Positions 1 through 10,799 of a stretch of DNA of 64,000 nucleotides are shown here, piece after piece. The stretch lies in the NCBI GenBank assembly GCA_037355855.1, contig CM074764.1, positions 4,216,001 through 4,280,000 of the forward strand, read 5' to 3'. The notes below the pieces were generated by a model. That model saw nothing but the letters and a program-made list of their open reading frames with translations, was not told the origin of the DNA and did not search any database. The stretch's first letter is position 1; every line of letters begins with the position of its first letter. Made by a program: the position numbers and the translations under genes. Source of the DNA: Pseudo-nitzschia pungens (lineage: Eukaryota; Bacillariophyta; Bacillariophyceae; Bacillariales; Bacillariaceae).

Positions 1-1
1 G

Positions 2-1180
2 TCTTTTGATTATGTTTATGTCATCAGAAACATGATTTCTGCCCTGCCAATCTCTGTGCACTTTCAGTGGGTTCAGGGCCATCAAGCTGGATTCTTTCTT
101 GATTGGTGGGCCCTTCGCAATCATCAGGTTGACAGCATGGCAAAGGCATTTCTTTCTGTCCATAGAGCTTCTGCCCATCACTATCCCAGACTTGTGTTTG
201 AGCCCTGGGCCTTTTCTCTCAATGGAAGCAAGTGCTCAAGGTTTGATCAAAATGCTTTGCATGTTGCCATTTCTGGTCCTCCTCTTCTTCAATATTGGCA
301 GACCCACCATGACATTCCCATTCCACAACCTGTTTTGAGTTCCATCCATTGGTGTGCCCATCTGAATGCCTTCAAGCGTTTACCTCCTGGCATGCAAAGG
401 TGGTTTGTCAAATTTGCTTCTGGCAGTATTGGTGTTGGCAACCAACTACTTCACTACCAGTATCAGGATCACTCCAGGTGCCCATTGTGTGATGCAGACA
501 ACAAGAAGGTTTCTCATGTGCTCTCCTGCAAGGACACTGGGGCAGTACAGCACAGTGTGTCAGCTTTCAAGGGACTACTGCAGAAGAGGCTTGAAGTTGA
601 ACAAACTGATCCATCATTGGTTGCTGCCATTGTGGATCTTCTCACCAGAGTGCGGAAGGGCCAGAACATTTATCCATCATCTTACTCACTTGCAATTGCC
701 TCTGCTGTCAGAGCACAGAGGACTATTGGCTGGCACAACTGGCTTCTGGGTAGGTGGTCTCCTCGCTGGTACCAAATCCAGGCTGACTACTACTCCCACA
801 TTGGAAGCAAGCGCTCTCCCAAACGTTGGGCTACAGTTATCATCCATCAGTTCTTTCTTACCTCCTGGGATCTTTGGACCTATAGGAATGAACGACTCCA
901 TGGTCCTGGGGGTACCCTTGATGCTGAACAACACCAATCTCTTGATGCTTCCATCTCCTCTGAATTGGCCATTGGCGCAGCTGGTGCACTTCCCCAGTCA
1001 CACTCCCTGTTACAAACCCCTTTCCACGTCCTACAAGGTTACACCCTGACTGCCAAGCGGCAGTGGCTTGCAACCATCCACCTTGCAAGGAAGCAGTATG
1101 CAGCGCCTGACCCACCAGTGCAGCCATACCAACAAGAGGCTGCTCTTCTCAGAGCCTGGCTTACTGGACCTCAGGGTTGA
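2..1180 (+). CDS. C-terminal part of a non-LTR retrotransposon polyprotein (RNase H-like end plus zinc-knuckle tail), cut by the window edge
   Basis: The frame is open from base 2, so the protein starts outside the window; the first ATG inside is at 32. The beginning (HFQWVQGHQ, then D and NHQVDSMAK about 20 residues later) resembles the last motifs of a retroelement RNase H. A CPLC...HVLSC cluster (C-x2-C-x8-H-x3-C) follows near residue 150, as in the C-terminal zinc knuckle of LINE ORF2 proteins. The remaining ~220 residues, rich in Trp and His, are not recognised. The stop at 1178-1180 is followed by a ~300-bp 3' UTR ending in two hairpins and an ATT repeat. A damaged second copy lies at 44285-45475. 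The RNase H/zinc assignment is by motif only; LINE class is supported mainly by the tail structure. Confidence 0.6.
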   Translation, partial: SFDYVYVIRNMISALPISVHFQWVQGHQAGFFLDWWALRNHQVDSMAKAFLSVHRASAHHYPRLVFEPWAFSLNGSKCSRFDQNALHVAISGPPLLQYWQTHHDIPIPQPVLSSIHWCAHLNAFKRLPPGMQRWFVKFASGSIGVGNQLLHYQYQDHSRCPLCDADNKKVSHVLSCKDTGAVQHSVSAFKGLLQKRLEVEQTDPSLVAAIVDLLTRVRKGQNIYPSSYSLAIASAVRAQRTIGWHNWLLGRWSPRWYQIQADYYSHIGSKRSPKRWATVIIHQFFLTSWDLWTYRNERLHGPGGTLDAEQHQSLDASISSELAIGAAGALPQSHSLLQTPFHVLQGYTLTAKRQWLATIHLARKQYAAPDPPVQPYQQEAALLRAWLTGPQG

Positions 1181-1482
1181 TTACACTTTGTACCTTGGTT
1201 TTGTCTTCTGATCCTGCTTCTTATCCTGTCCCATCCCTTTTGATACTGGATCTTATCCCAATATCTTCATTCCCATTTCACTTTCTCTCAAGTCCCTATT
1301 TTGTGGGACTTGTTTGCCTTTTTCCCTGCTTGATGTTCAAGGTTTGTTTGAAAATTTGTCGTTCTACCACTTGGGGTCCTGACTCTATGATGGAGGCGAC
1401 GTTAAAGTCTGGTTACAGACTGAGTAATTTAGTTTCACCTTTGGTGATTAAAGTTATTTAAATACGTATATTATTATTATTA
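1181..1482 (+). mobile_element. 3' UTR and structured tail of the LINE-type element
   Basis: After the stop codon, ~220 bp of pyrimidine-rich UTR lead to a conserved tail. It holds a hairpin GTCTG-GTTA-CAGAC near 1407-1420, a second hairpin TCACC-TTT-GGTGA near 1436-1446, and an AT-rich end running into (ATT)n at about 1467-1482. The same order recurs at 45388-45475 and, diverged, at 50747-50817. Simple-repeat tails and conserved 3' hairpins are typical recognition signals for LINE reverse transcriptases. Confidence 0.65.
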
Positions 1483-1653
1483 TGCCTCCATTTTCTGTGG
1501 TAAGAGATTGGGTTTGGAAAGACAAAATTTCAAGAATTGGCAGCAGACGGCACAATTTGGGAGCCCGCAACAGAAAAAATAGGACTCTAGGCTTCAAATT
1601 TCTCATAAACCTTACCGTAATCTTACCCCTGGTACGTCGTAACTACTACTACT
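1483..1653. other. Short spacer ending in an ACT microsatellite
   Basis: No gene is seen. The last ~15 bases before the copia LTR are an ACT repeat, and an ACT repeat also follows the other LTR at 7982. The copia element therefore probably inserted into an ACT microsatellite, which hides its exact target duplication. Confidence 0.5.
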
Positions 1654-2039
1654 AACAAGTTGTATAACTGGAAATTATGAGCTCTTATTGTTCTATCTAT
1701 CGAATCATGTGTTTTCTCTCTTTACATGATAACTCTCGATAATTGTATGTTGCTCGGTTCTTTATCTTCTTCAGTTAATACTTCAACTGTGTTCTTTGGA
1801 TGTGTTCTTTGGATGTGTTCTTTGGATACTTCAATATCTTGCGCACCTCTGGGCGCGGCTTCTTTGTATGTGCGTGCGATACTGTTGCACGACTTCTTTC
1901 TGTTTCTACGCGCGATACTGTTGCGCTCACTTTCTGTTTCTACGCGCGATACTGTTGCGCTCACTGTCTGTTTCTACGCGCGGTACTGTTGCGCTCACTT
2001 TCTGTTTCTTATTACTTAACAACCTTGTTCTGTGTTGTT
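1654..2039 (-). repeat. 3' LTR of the copia element (386 bp)
   Basis: Matches 7689-7980 over its whole length, except that it has more copies of two internal tandem repeats: GTGTTCTTTGGAT (three here, two in the other LTR) and a ~35-bp unit containing CGCGATACTGTTGCGCTCAC (about four here, two in the other). The ~94-bp length difference is explained by these repeats. Confidence 0.85.
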
Positions 2040-2155
2040 CCCTCCTTAATATGTGCTGTAAGGATTCTAGAAATGAGGAACATAGAATGGCTGAGGCACA
2101 TATTACTGTTTCATGATTAAAATGTTTTTCTTATATAATTCTTTTTGCACTTATC

Positions 2156-5100
2156 TTATTTGGTCATGAATTCATTGACGAGACTGTGGAAGGCTGTTTG
2201 TCCCAAAGGCTTGGTGAGGATGTCTGCATAGTTATCTTGGGATCTGATGTGGTTGACAGAGATGACCTTTCCTGCTTGGTTCTCGCGCACAAAGTGGTAT
2301 GCCAAAGCAATTGATTTCTTATTCAAGGAGCTTGCAGGATTGGTTGAATTCAGCACCACACTCTTGTTGTCCACATAAATATCTGCTGGCTTGGTGATGG
2401 AAACTCCCATGGATCTCAAATGGTATCTCAATCTGATTGCCAAAGCCACTGCATCCTTCAAGGCTGTAAACTCAGCGCCGAAAGTACTGGTGTGAACTGA
2501 GGTCTGGCGTTTGGATTTCCAGTACACCGGTGTGGATCCAACAAATGCAATAAGTCCTGTAATGCTTCTGCCTGTCACCAAATCATGAGCATGATCACTG
2601 TCACAAAAGATTGTAATCTGCAATTCTTTTACCTTTGGAATTGGGAACATTGGATCAAGCTCCTCCTTATAATACTTGTATTGGTGAGTAAAATCCTCCA
2701 TCCGTGTTGGTTCTTCATTGACTGTAGTTCTTGGGGGTCTTGGATCCACGACTAGGCCTTTGTTTTTATACTTCTTGAGATATCCAAGTATATATCTTGC
2801 CATTTCAAGGTGATTCTTTCTGGGGCTCGCTGAAAATCTGGATAAGGAAGATACTGCATATGTGATATCAATTCTCCCGGTCAACACCACCCATTGGCAC
2901 AAACCTATGATATGTTGAAATTCCTTGTGCTCTGTTGCATCCAGGAATTTGGATGTATCCAGTTCTGGTCTGCAATCTGGATGCATGGGGACATGGTTTG
3001 GGTGAAGGGTGAGTCCATGCTTGATTTCATACTTCCTTAGAACTTCTGTGATGTAAGATCCCGAATTGAGAAGAATCCTGCCATCCTTGATTTGTCTCAC
3101 ACTTGTTCCAAGATAGTACTGTGGCTTTTCTTCAATATTTCTCAGGGCAAATTCTTGTTCAATGAGTGCAATCCAGTTCTCAGGTTTCTTCGCAACAACA
3201 ATCAAATCATCCACATGAGTTGCAATGTAACAATACCCTTCCCCTTCAGGCTCTGGGCGCATCCATAAATCAGGATCTGCGCGCGATGGTCTGAACCCTA
3301 AACCTGCAAGTGTATCGGCAAAGAAATCCATGTACGCTCTGCTGCTTCCAGCAAGACCATACAAAGCGCGTTGTACTTCAACTTTGCAACCCTTGTTTTT
3401 GCCAAAAACATCATCTGCCCAACACCATACCTTCTCTTGGTTAGGGGCTGTAGGAAATGCATTCCCCACATCTGCTGTCATTAAATCAAGCTTCTGATGC
3501 TGCGCAATTAGGAATAGCAGGAATACAGAGAGACTGTCCACTTGGCTGGAATAAGTGTTGACATGGCTGGAGTCAACCAAATGCCCTCCTGCAACTAAAC
3601 GCGATTTGTATCTTCGGTCTTCACTCTTTACATCCCAGATCATTTTGAGCTTGACTTCTTGCCATCCTTCGGATTCTGGGAATTCTGTTGCCGGATCATG
3701 GAATTTGAAACACTCCAATCTCTCCAAGTTTTCCATTTCCTTGTCAATGCTCTCTTGCCATTTCTTATTTCCAGCTTCCAGATCAAACTGCACACACTGC
3801 TGATAGGTGTTTGGAATCTTGATGCCAAATTTCTCTTGTTGCTTCTTTGCTGCAAGCCGTTGATTTCTGGATAACAATCTTTTCTTTTTCTTACTTGGAT
3901 TCTGCATGGCGCGTCGAAGTTTCTTTGGGAGTTTGACACATGCTCGTCTTTCTTGTGGTCTTGGCTGGACTCGTCTCATTCGTCGGATAATGTTACTGTT
4001 TTCCTTCAAAATTGAGTCAGCCCATGTACCCAATGGTCCACTTGAACGCCTGCTGCTGTTTTCCACGATGTACATCTTGATGTATTTGGCACAAGCAACT
4101 GGTTGATCTTTTTGCAGGACTGTGAGTGGGATGTCCATTACCACAGTCCCAACATCAGTGACAAACTGAGCCTTGAAAATCAACATCCCTTCTTGCCAAT
4201 GGTGGTTCAGAATCTTTCTAAATTCACTGTTCAAGTTTTTGTCAGTACTTTCAAGAATATCCAGGTGAGACTCTGCATTGTTGGTGCAATCCAAATCTTT
4301 TGGTAGGGCTTCTTCTTCATCAGGTTCAGCATCCTCTTCTTCAGTTGCATCATCATCCAAAACATCTTGGTCTTCCAGGTCTTCTGGGACGTCATCATCC
4401 TTGGTTTCCAAATTCTGTTGCAGAAAATCCTCCAAAGTGCTCGTAGAGTGTTCCATGCCAGTTGAATCAGCTGCAAATTCTTCCCCTGAAACCAAGATGG
4501 GGACCTCATCAGTGCTTTCAATGATAGTCCTTTCCTTTTCAGCAACAGTCAGTTCAAATCTGGCAGCGTTGGAGTCATCATTGAGGACTTCTTTTTCAGT
4601 TCCAATATTCTCCCTCCTAGTTCTGACAACTGAGCGCATGAGGATCTGGCGCTTGGTCTTCTTAGTATCTGGTTCTGTCAAAATATAATAAGTCATGGCA
4701 TCCCCACAGGAATCTGCAAAAGCAAGGAATCTCCCCTTCAACATGCTATCTTTTGGCGTCTTGTTCTGGGGTTGATAATACCAAATAGGCTCATAAAAAT
4801 GGAAGCGCAGGTGTGAGATATCAGGGGTCCATCCATGTGAGACTTCGGATGGGGTTTTCCAATTCAAAGATGCATGAGAACAAACATTATTCACTTGGCA
4901 AACCCATTTTGCACACCAATGAGCCAAGGATTTAGGAGCTTTGAACATTGCCAGACAGTTGGAAATCATCTTGCTAAGTCTCCCCCATTCTGGTTCAGCC
5001 GGATTTTGGTGTTGGTGATATGGTTGGCTTGTCCTGGATCTGGTGGCAACTCTAGCTTCCCTCAACACTTCACTCCACTTCACCCCTGTCTCTGCTTGCG

Positions 5101-7531
5101 CATTGTCACTGATCATTGTATCTGGAGCACCATGCTCTCTGAGATAATCCTTCAAGGCAGTAGTACATTGGGACACTTGTTTTAGTGGGTGAAAAGACCA
5201 CTTCTTGGACTTCACTCCAGAGAAAAACTGACCACCATTATGGCCTTGGCTGGTCTTTTCAGAGAAAAAGGTATAGTCAGTGGCAACTGGTTCATTCTGT
5301 CTGGTATAATGGAATGCTTTGAAACGCTTCCTGTAGTGCTTCCTGGGGATATCTCTGTTCGCTTCTTCAATCTCTGTATAGAATTGGGTTGTATTCTCTA
5401 ACGTTTTCTTCACCACTCTTTCAGGGAGCATTGCCATTCTCTTCCTTAATTCCAGCATGGGGAGTTGGGCGAAACTGAACTTTTGAAAATTCCTTTTGCG
5501 TCGGAGCATAGGATATTCCCTGAGATCTGGTGGTGCTGGGGAATTCAACTCAAACAGCTCCAGAGATTCCATGTCACCCTCTGTTGGTTTGGATAACTTG
5601 AAAAACACTTTCTCTTCATCATGCCAAAAGGGTAGAAACGTAGTGCCAATTTTGATGCCACAGTCTGGGTATTGGGGTTGCACACCAACTCTCACACCAT
5701 GATCTCCCATATCCATGGACGTTAACAAAGACTCTCCTTCAGTGCTGTCCCGGTCTTCAGTGATAAAGGTTGCATAGTGGACCAATAAGAGGACTGGGTC
5801 TTCTCTCCCGGGGACTGTTGCTTTGGTCACTGCACTCACAACTGGGTGTCCATCCATAACATCACTGGACATAAATGGTTTCACTGCTGAGGTCAATCCT
5901 GTTTCTCCTCCAACCCGAATCCATGCCTTCTCAGTCACGGTGGGTCGATTTCCACCTCCACTATCCATAAGTGCAATGTTCTCGCCCTTGGAGATTTTCA
6001 TGGGGAATCTTCTGGTGGTCTTTATTGCCTTCAGTCTCTGAATGCGTCGGGGCGTTGATATATGGGTTGAAACCTGCTGCTGCTGCGCTTGCTGCTGCTC
6101 TTGCTGCTGAAGCGTCTGCATCTCTTCTTGCTCCTTCCCCTTTTCAACCATGTAGAAGCGCACTGCTTTGAGAGGCACACTGCCGACGGGAAATAATTCG
6201 GATTCATCGATTGAGCCAATGCTGTGGACATCATCAGAGGCTTCAGGTAGGGCTGGTTCAGGAACTGCTGGTGGCGAGGGGGGTCCTGGAAGTGGAGGAA
6301 GCTTGACACCTGTCTCTTGGGGCGTGTCAGCAGCATCTGGCTCGTGGGGCGGATCGGCAACAGACACGGTGGCATCTAACATCACACGACGGACACGACG
6401 TGGACGGCCGCCACCGCGGCCATACAAGCGTCGGGGAACATCGGTATTGCCCATGCCATCATCTTTCGGTTCTCCAATCTTGATACCATTGACAGGGCTG
6501 GGGAATTCATCTGGTGGAGACTTGTGGCGGACAGCGTTGTTATATTTGAGGACAAAGGTACGTTCGGAATCTTGTAAATTTCTCCACGTCTCTGGGGGAA
6601 TCCTGAGAATACCAAGCATGTTAGGATGAAGTGTAGTGCCGCCCAAAGAGAGGGTTCCTTGGGCCATTTGTCCATCGATGCGCCGGCGCTTTCCTTCGTA
6701 CTGGAGCTGGAATGCCAATTCTTGGCGGCGTTTGGCTTCTGCACGACGAGCAATCCCTTTCCGAATATTCGCTTGTTCTTGCTTACGGAGTTTCAGGACA
6801 AGGTCTTTCAGAGTCAGAGTGGACTGATGTTCCACCATGCTGTTTGTGGTATAGTCCAAAGAGGAGTCATGGATATTCTGGATGAAGAGGCTCTTTGCTT
6901 CACATTCTCGGATACCAAAATTGGGGATACGGTGGAGCTCGTAGTAAATCAACTCAAAACGGTTGATATAATCTGCAATATCACCGCCTTCGTACAATTT
7001 GACGTTCGAGAGCTTCAGACGGAGCGTCTCAGCATGGGATTCTTGTTGAGATTTTGAGTCGTACCAGTTAAGGAGTTCGTTCCATACACCATGTCCGTCT
7101 GTCTCATCGCGGTATTGATTAACCTGTGAATAGGCCCGCCCGTTGCATGTGGCCGCTGCGATGGTGGAGTATAAGACGTGGTTTCGGTTTGGATCCTTGT
7201 CAGCTTCCTCTCTGCTGTTCATAACCTTTTTGAAGCCAGTACCGTATAACACACTCTCCGCTTCAGCTTTCCATTTGACCCAGTTCGATTGGCATCCGTC
7301 GAATGTCTTCACATCTCCTACACGGAGTGTCTGGAACCCTTCGCGTTCTTCTTTCTTTTCAAGTTCCTTCTCTAGTTTCGTGATCTTGTCTCGTAGGGTC
7401 TCTTCAGTACTCATGGGTTGAGGTTTAATGGTAGGTGTGAACAACCATTTGATGGCTCCTGTAATCGCTTGGGTGAAAGAGAAGTGGTATGTTTCGTTGG
7501 TGTTAACGGATAGGTCGGCGTCGAAAGACAT
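2156..7531 (-). CDS. Copia gag-pol polyprotein, 1791 aa, intact
   Basis: A single ORF starts at ATG 7529-7531. Order by approximate residue: Gag (about 1-300, with a retroelement Gag-like stretch around WNELLNWYDSKSQ), proline-rich linker, aspartic protease with MDSGGG near 520, integrase core with Asp in VATDYTF (~752), Asp in ISDNAQ (~808) and Glu in NPAEPEW (~848), a long acidic linker, reverse transcriptase with the HVDD active site (~1442), and RNase H with CDSDHAH (~1640) and YVDNKSV (~1720). The integrase-before-RT order defines Ty1/copia. No CCHC zinc knuckle is seen in Gag. The acidic D/E-rich segment between integrase and RT is conspicuous. All enzymatic motifs appear present, so the copy may be functional. 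Confidence 0.93.
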   Translation of the reverse strand: MSFDADLSVNTNETYHFSFTQAITGAIKWLFTPTIKPQPMSTEETLRDKITKLEKELEKKEEREGFQTLRVGDVKTFDGCQSNWVKWKAEAESVLYGTGFKKVMNSREEADKDPNRNHVLYSTIAAATCNGRAYSQVNQYRDETDGHGVWNELLNWYDSKSQQESHAETLRLKLSNVKLYEGGDIADYINRFELIYYELHRIPNFGIRECEAKSLFIQNIHDSSLDYTTNSMVEHQSTLTLKDLVLKLRKQEQANIRKGIARRAEAKRRQELAFQLQYEGKRRRIDGQMAQGTLSLGGTTLHPNMLGILRIPPETWRNLQDSERTFVLKYNNAVRHKSPPDEFPSPVNGIKIGEPKDDGMGNTDVPRRLYGRGGGRPRRVRRVMLDATVSVADPPHEPDAADTPQETGVKLPPLPGPPSPPAVPEPALPEASDDVHSIGSIDESELFPVGSVPLKAVRFYMVEKGKEQEEMQTLQQQEQQQAQQQQVSTHISTPRRIQRLKAIKTTRRFPMKISKGENIALMDSGGGNRPTVTEKAWIRVGGETGLTSAVKPFMSSDVMDGHPVVSAVTKATVPGREDPVLLLVHYATFITEDRDSTEGESLLTSMDMGDHGVRVGVQPQYPDCGIKIGTTFLPFWHDEEKVFFKLSKPTEGDMESLELFELNSPAPPDLREYPMLRRKRNFQKFSFAQLPMLELRKRMAMLPERVVKKTLENTTQFYTEIEEANRDIPRKHYRKRFKAFHYTRQNEPVATDYTFFSEKTSQGHNGGQFFSGVKSKKWSFHPLKQVSQCTTALKDYLREHGAPDTMISDNAQAETGVKWSEVLREARVATRSRTSQPYHQHQNPAEPEWGRLSKMISNCLAMFKAPKSLAHWCAKWVCQVNNVCSHASLNWKTPSEVSHGWTPDISHLRFHFYEPIWYYQPQNKTPKDSMLKGRFLAFADSCGDAMTYYILTEPDTKKTKRQILMRSVVRTRRENIGTEKEVLNDDSNAARFELTVAEKERTIIESTDEVPILVSGEEFAADSTGMEHSTSTLEDFLQQNLETKDDDVPEDLEDQDVLDDDATEEEDAEPDEEEALPKDLDCTNNAESHLDILESTDKNLNSEFRKILNHHWQEGMLIFKAQFVTDVGTVVMDIPLTVLQKDQPVACAKYIKMYIVENSSRRSSGPLGTWADSILKENSNIIRRMRRVQPRPQERRACVKLPKKLRRAMQNPSKKKKRLLSRNQRLAAKKQQEKFGIKIPNTYQQCVQFDLEAGNKKWQESIDKEMENLERLECFKFHDPATEFPESEGWQEVKLKMIWDVKSEDRRYKSRLVAGGHLVDSSHVNTYSSQVDSLSVFLLFLIAQHQKLDLMTADVGNAFPTAPNQEKVWCWADDVFGKNKGCKVEVQRALYGLAGSSRAYMDFFADTLAGLGFRPSRADPDLWMRPEPEGEGYCYIATHVDDLIVVAKKPENWIALIEQEFALRNIEEKPQYYLGTSVRQIKDGRILLNSGSYITEVLRKYEIKHGLTLHPNHVPMHPDCRPELDTSKFLDATEHKEFQHIIGLCQWVVLTGRIDITYAVSSLSRFSASPRKNHLEMARYILGYLKKYKNKGLVVDPRPPRTTVNEEPTRMEDFTHQYKYYKEELDPMFPIPKVKELQITIFCDSDHAHDLVTGRSITGLIAFVGSTPVYWKSKRQTSVHTSTFGAEFTALKDAVALAIRLRYHLRSMGVSITKPADIYVDNKSVVLNSTNPASSLNKKSIALAYHFVRENQAGKVISVNHIRSQDNYADILTKPLGQTAFHSLVNEFMTK

Positions 7532-7688
7532 GTTGAAATATATATATTTTTTTTTTTTTTTTTAAAGTAGGTAGTTAGTTTTAGGTTATGATCGTGTTCG
7601 TGCGCGTTTCGAAATGTTGAGTATCGAACGCGTCGGTTGAATAATTCGTGTGGTAGAGTAATTTTATTGCGATCTGCGACTGTTAATC

Positions 7689-7980
7689 AACAAGTTGTAT
7701 AACTGGAAATTATGAGCTCTTATTGTTCTATCTATCGAATCATGTGTTTTCTCTCTTTACATGATAACTCTCGATAATTGTATGTTGCTCGGTTCTTTAT
7801 CTTCTTCAGTTAATACTTCAACTGTGTTCTTTGGATGTGTTCTTTGGATACTTCAATATCTTGCGCACCTCTTTCTGTTTCTATGCGCGATACTGTTGCG
7901 CTCACTGTCTGTTTCTACGCGCGGTACTGTTGCGCTCACTTTCTGTTTCTTATTACTTAACAACCTTGTTCTGTGTTGTT
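7689..7980 (-). repeat. 5' LTR of the copia element (292 bp)
   Basis: Direct repeat of 1654-2039 with fewer internal tandem units. For the minus-strand element this is the 5' LTR, so it should carry the promoter. The leader between it and the start codon (7532-7688) contains a poly-T/A run at ~7545-7564 and the expected primer-binding region next to 7688, which I could not match to a tRNA. Confidence 0.83.
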
Positions 7981-8426
7981 AACTACTACTACGTAAATAC
8001 GAAGTACGTAGTAAAGTACCCGAAGTAAATAATAATACTACTCGTACTACTACTTCGTAATAATAATAGTCGTAAGGTTACCGGTAAGGCTTATTTTTTT
8101 ACTTCGTAGGTAAGATCTTGCTCAGAATCCTTATCTTGTGCGTAAAACTTGGACGATACCTGGTACGTGTACCCGGTAAGTAACCTTACGTACGTGTCAT
8201 AGCTTGTAATCCCTGCGATGGGGATACGAGTTACGATTTGGGATAAGGAACAACAAGGTTCGATGTTCGGTGAAACCGATCGACCGTAACGAACATCGTT
8301 GCAGATTGCTGCAACTTCGAAATCGTAACTGTACCTGTCGTCTGGGTTTTTCGGTAGCGTACACCAACCTGCCAAACCTTTTGGAATATAGTGTTTTGGT
8401 TGTAAATGTGGTAATGAGTGAAGCTA
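7981..8426. other. Intergenic region with ACT and TACCGGTA-type words
   Basis: No coding potential is recognised. The stretch has ACT/TAC microsatellite at 7982-8060 and GGTTACCGGTAAGG near 8076-8089. It must hold the promoter of the downstream phosphatase gene, but no element is assignable. Confidence 0.4.
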
Positions 8427-9697
8427 ATGATGAACAAACTTATGCTTTGGGAAATTCCGCTCGCAGTGGTGAGCCTTCTTGTTGCTGCCATGCGTGTGAA
8501 GGCTTTCGCTGGGAATTTTGGTGGCGCGATTGGATCGATAGAAGCCAAACGTTCGATCGGTTTAAAAGCTCTTGGTCAGGAAAATGTTGTAGGTGTTGAA
8601 GACGAAGACAATGATCGACTATTCGGTGGTGGCAACGAGAAAGTTGTCACCCGAAGGTCAGCGATGAGGAAGGCAATCGAATTGTCTACCGCCATGGCAA
8701 TGGTAGAGACTTTTGAGGCTAGTGCTAGTGCTGGAGAATTTCCGTCGAAGATACAAGATAATGTCATTGAACTGGATTGCTTGAAAGACCTGCCTCCGGT
8801 TTCGGAAAACAGCATCCGCATTTATCTGTGTCGTCACGGTCAGACTGAGAATAATCGTTTGCGAATTGTCCAAGGGGCTAGAGTCGATCCACCCATTAAT
8901 ATCAATGGTAAAAACCAGGCGACGAATCTTGGCCTTGCATTAGCACGTGCCGATCCCAAACCCGAGTTATTCTTTTCATCTTCCTTGCTCCGCGCGAAGA
9001 TGACAGCCGACATCGCGGCAAATGCGAACGACGGAGCCTCGGAAGTGAAGGCGTCAGGCAATCGTCTCGTACCACGAGAGCTACAAGTCTTGTCGGAAGT
9101 AGATTTTGGATCGGTTGCAGACGGTCAACCGATAAGTGTAGTTCAGGAGAAAATGACCAAAACGTACAGCAAATGGTCGATGGGCGAGGTTGATTACAGA
9201 CCCGAGGGAGGTGGCGATAGTGGGAGAGAGGTATGTCGTGCTATTTGTTTACGTATGTACCAATAGCTAATGGGTACTTTACTGTTTTGTTACTGTAAAT
9301 TTTTCGGGTTCCATCTCACGAACAACTTTCGTCGTTTTTGCTGTCGTGTATTAAGGTCCTTAATCGCGCATGCGAAGCTATTCAGACCCTTGTGAACGAA
9401 GCTAAAGCAGCGGACGTACAATGCGTAGCGGCAGTTAGCCATTCTGCGTATCTTCGTGTTCTAGTTGGGATGGTCTTGAATGAGCCACTCCTACAATCTT
9501 CTATCCGAAAGATTCGGAATGGGAGCGTGACTGTTATCGACGTGCCAAAAAACCTTCCCTCTAAGGCGATTGGGCCCAAACCAAACCTACTAGGGGGTTG
9601 GCTGTCACGCAAACCTAAAGATTTCGACTTGTCCATACCAACTTGCAAAGCAATACGCATCAACGAGGTTCGGCATCTACCTATAGATGTAATATAA
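8427..9697 (+). CDS. Plastid-targeted histidine phosphatase (phosphoglycerate mutase-like), 2 exons, 381 aa
   Basis: Exons 8427-9230 and 9356-9697 join in phase 0 across a 125-bp intron (GTATGT...TTAAG). The joined protein carries the histidine phosphatase RHGQTE motif (catalytic His137) and the second catalytic His in VSHSAYL (His297), so it should remove phosphate through a phosphohistidine intermediate; the substrate is unknown. The start is the first ATG of three in frame; a GTG lies 9 bases upstream. Residues 1-26 form a signal peptide ending KA|FAG, the alanine-phenylalanine site of diatom plastid preproteins. A second hydrophobic segment follows a twin arginine (Arg76-77) and ends in ASA before GEF, as in Tat-type thylakoid-lumen signals. 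Lumen location is inferred. Confidence 0.82.
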
Positions 9698-10799
9698 AAA
9701 GTTTAGTTTGGCCAAGCCTTTATCAAAGATGCAATTGATTCGAAATTAACATTTCAAGTTGTTGATGCCATTCACGAAAAGCCATTAATGACGTCCATCA
9801 CGTTGCTCTTAGTCTGCCAAGAATATGAATAATGAGGTTCGCTTTTGATCGTATTTCAGAATAATAGATTCGTCATGGTAGAGCAAGTGAAGAAAAAGAT
9901 AAGAAGTCCCTGGTACTTACTGTACTTCATAAGATCTTACCATTCTTGCTTCGTTTTTCTGTATCAGTTGGTGGAGAATCAAGAAATGTACGGTAACCTT
10001 ACGGTATGAATACCAAACAAGATCTTGTGCAATCATTTTCTTCGACGGAACTCCTTCTTAAACTTAGTGCCCGACTTACAATTTACAGTGTTTTTCAACT
10101 TCCTACCCGGCGTACGTGATTGTTATTACTGCCGTAGTTTCGTAATAAACTCGGGTTCAGCTCGGGTAAATTGAAAATAGCAAATTCATACCAAGAAAAT
10201 TCCATACAATTACACGTGCTGCACCAAAGGTTACTCTTACTCATGGAGCATCTTGAAATCGGTTGCACACTCGTGGTGAGAACCTGGTGGGAACTGGAAT
10301 TACGAGTAAGCTTACGGTCCTGCCGCTGCTCGACTTCGCAAGACTACTGACGTCACACGGAACGTGATTGATTGATTGATTCATGCACCGTATCCCGAAA
10401 GTTTCAAAACCAATAAGGTTACCGGTACGTACCAGGTACAGGTAGTGCAAAGTCCTACCGTTCATACGGTAATCTTACCGTACGAACTTGCTCTGAGATG
10501 TGTACCGTATGCCCTCAACAGTCATGACGTAGGGCCTACTACCGGTACCTGTAGACCCATAATCTCACACCGATCTCTCCTCTTGGCAATTTGGCACAGT
10601 GGACAATGTGCGGTAACTCAGTACGGGCAAGCCGCAAGCATCAATAAGGATTTCATCAATAATGATTCATTGCCGTGCCTCCTTCTGCAAAGTCGGCTCC
10701 ACAAACAATACTAATTCGATCGACGATCTACAAGTACTGCTCTGCCACAGCAATTGATAAGTATCAAGAAAGGCTCTGAAGTAGAGAGAAAATTTTGGC
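9698..10799. other. Intergenic region, no gene seen
   Basis: About 1.1 kb between two co-directional genes. It contains scattered palindromic words such as GGTTACCGGTACGTACC (near 10419) and CTACCGGTACCTG, but no ORF with recognisable content, tRNA or other RNA gene was found. Confidence 0.4.

Larger units (their letters stand above)
1654..7980 (-). mobile_element. Full-length Ty1/copia LTR retrotransposon (6.3 kb)
   Basis: Two direct repeats (1654-2039 and 7689-7980) flank one uninterrupted gag-pol ORF on the minus strand. A purine tract, AAGGAGGG on the minus strand at 2040-2047, sits directly before the low-coordinate LTR as a polypurine tract should. The LTRs begin AACAAG and end TTGTT on the plus strand, so they lack the usual TG/CA ends but carry AACAA/TTGTT inverted termini. 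The intact ORF and similar LTRs suggest recent activity. Confidence 0.88.

Noticed and set aside
1722..2120. Several overlapping ORFs of ~80-106 codons (also 7761-8028)
   Set aside because: They lie wholly within the copia LTRs and follow the LTR tandem repeats; different frames give equally long products.
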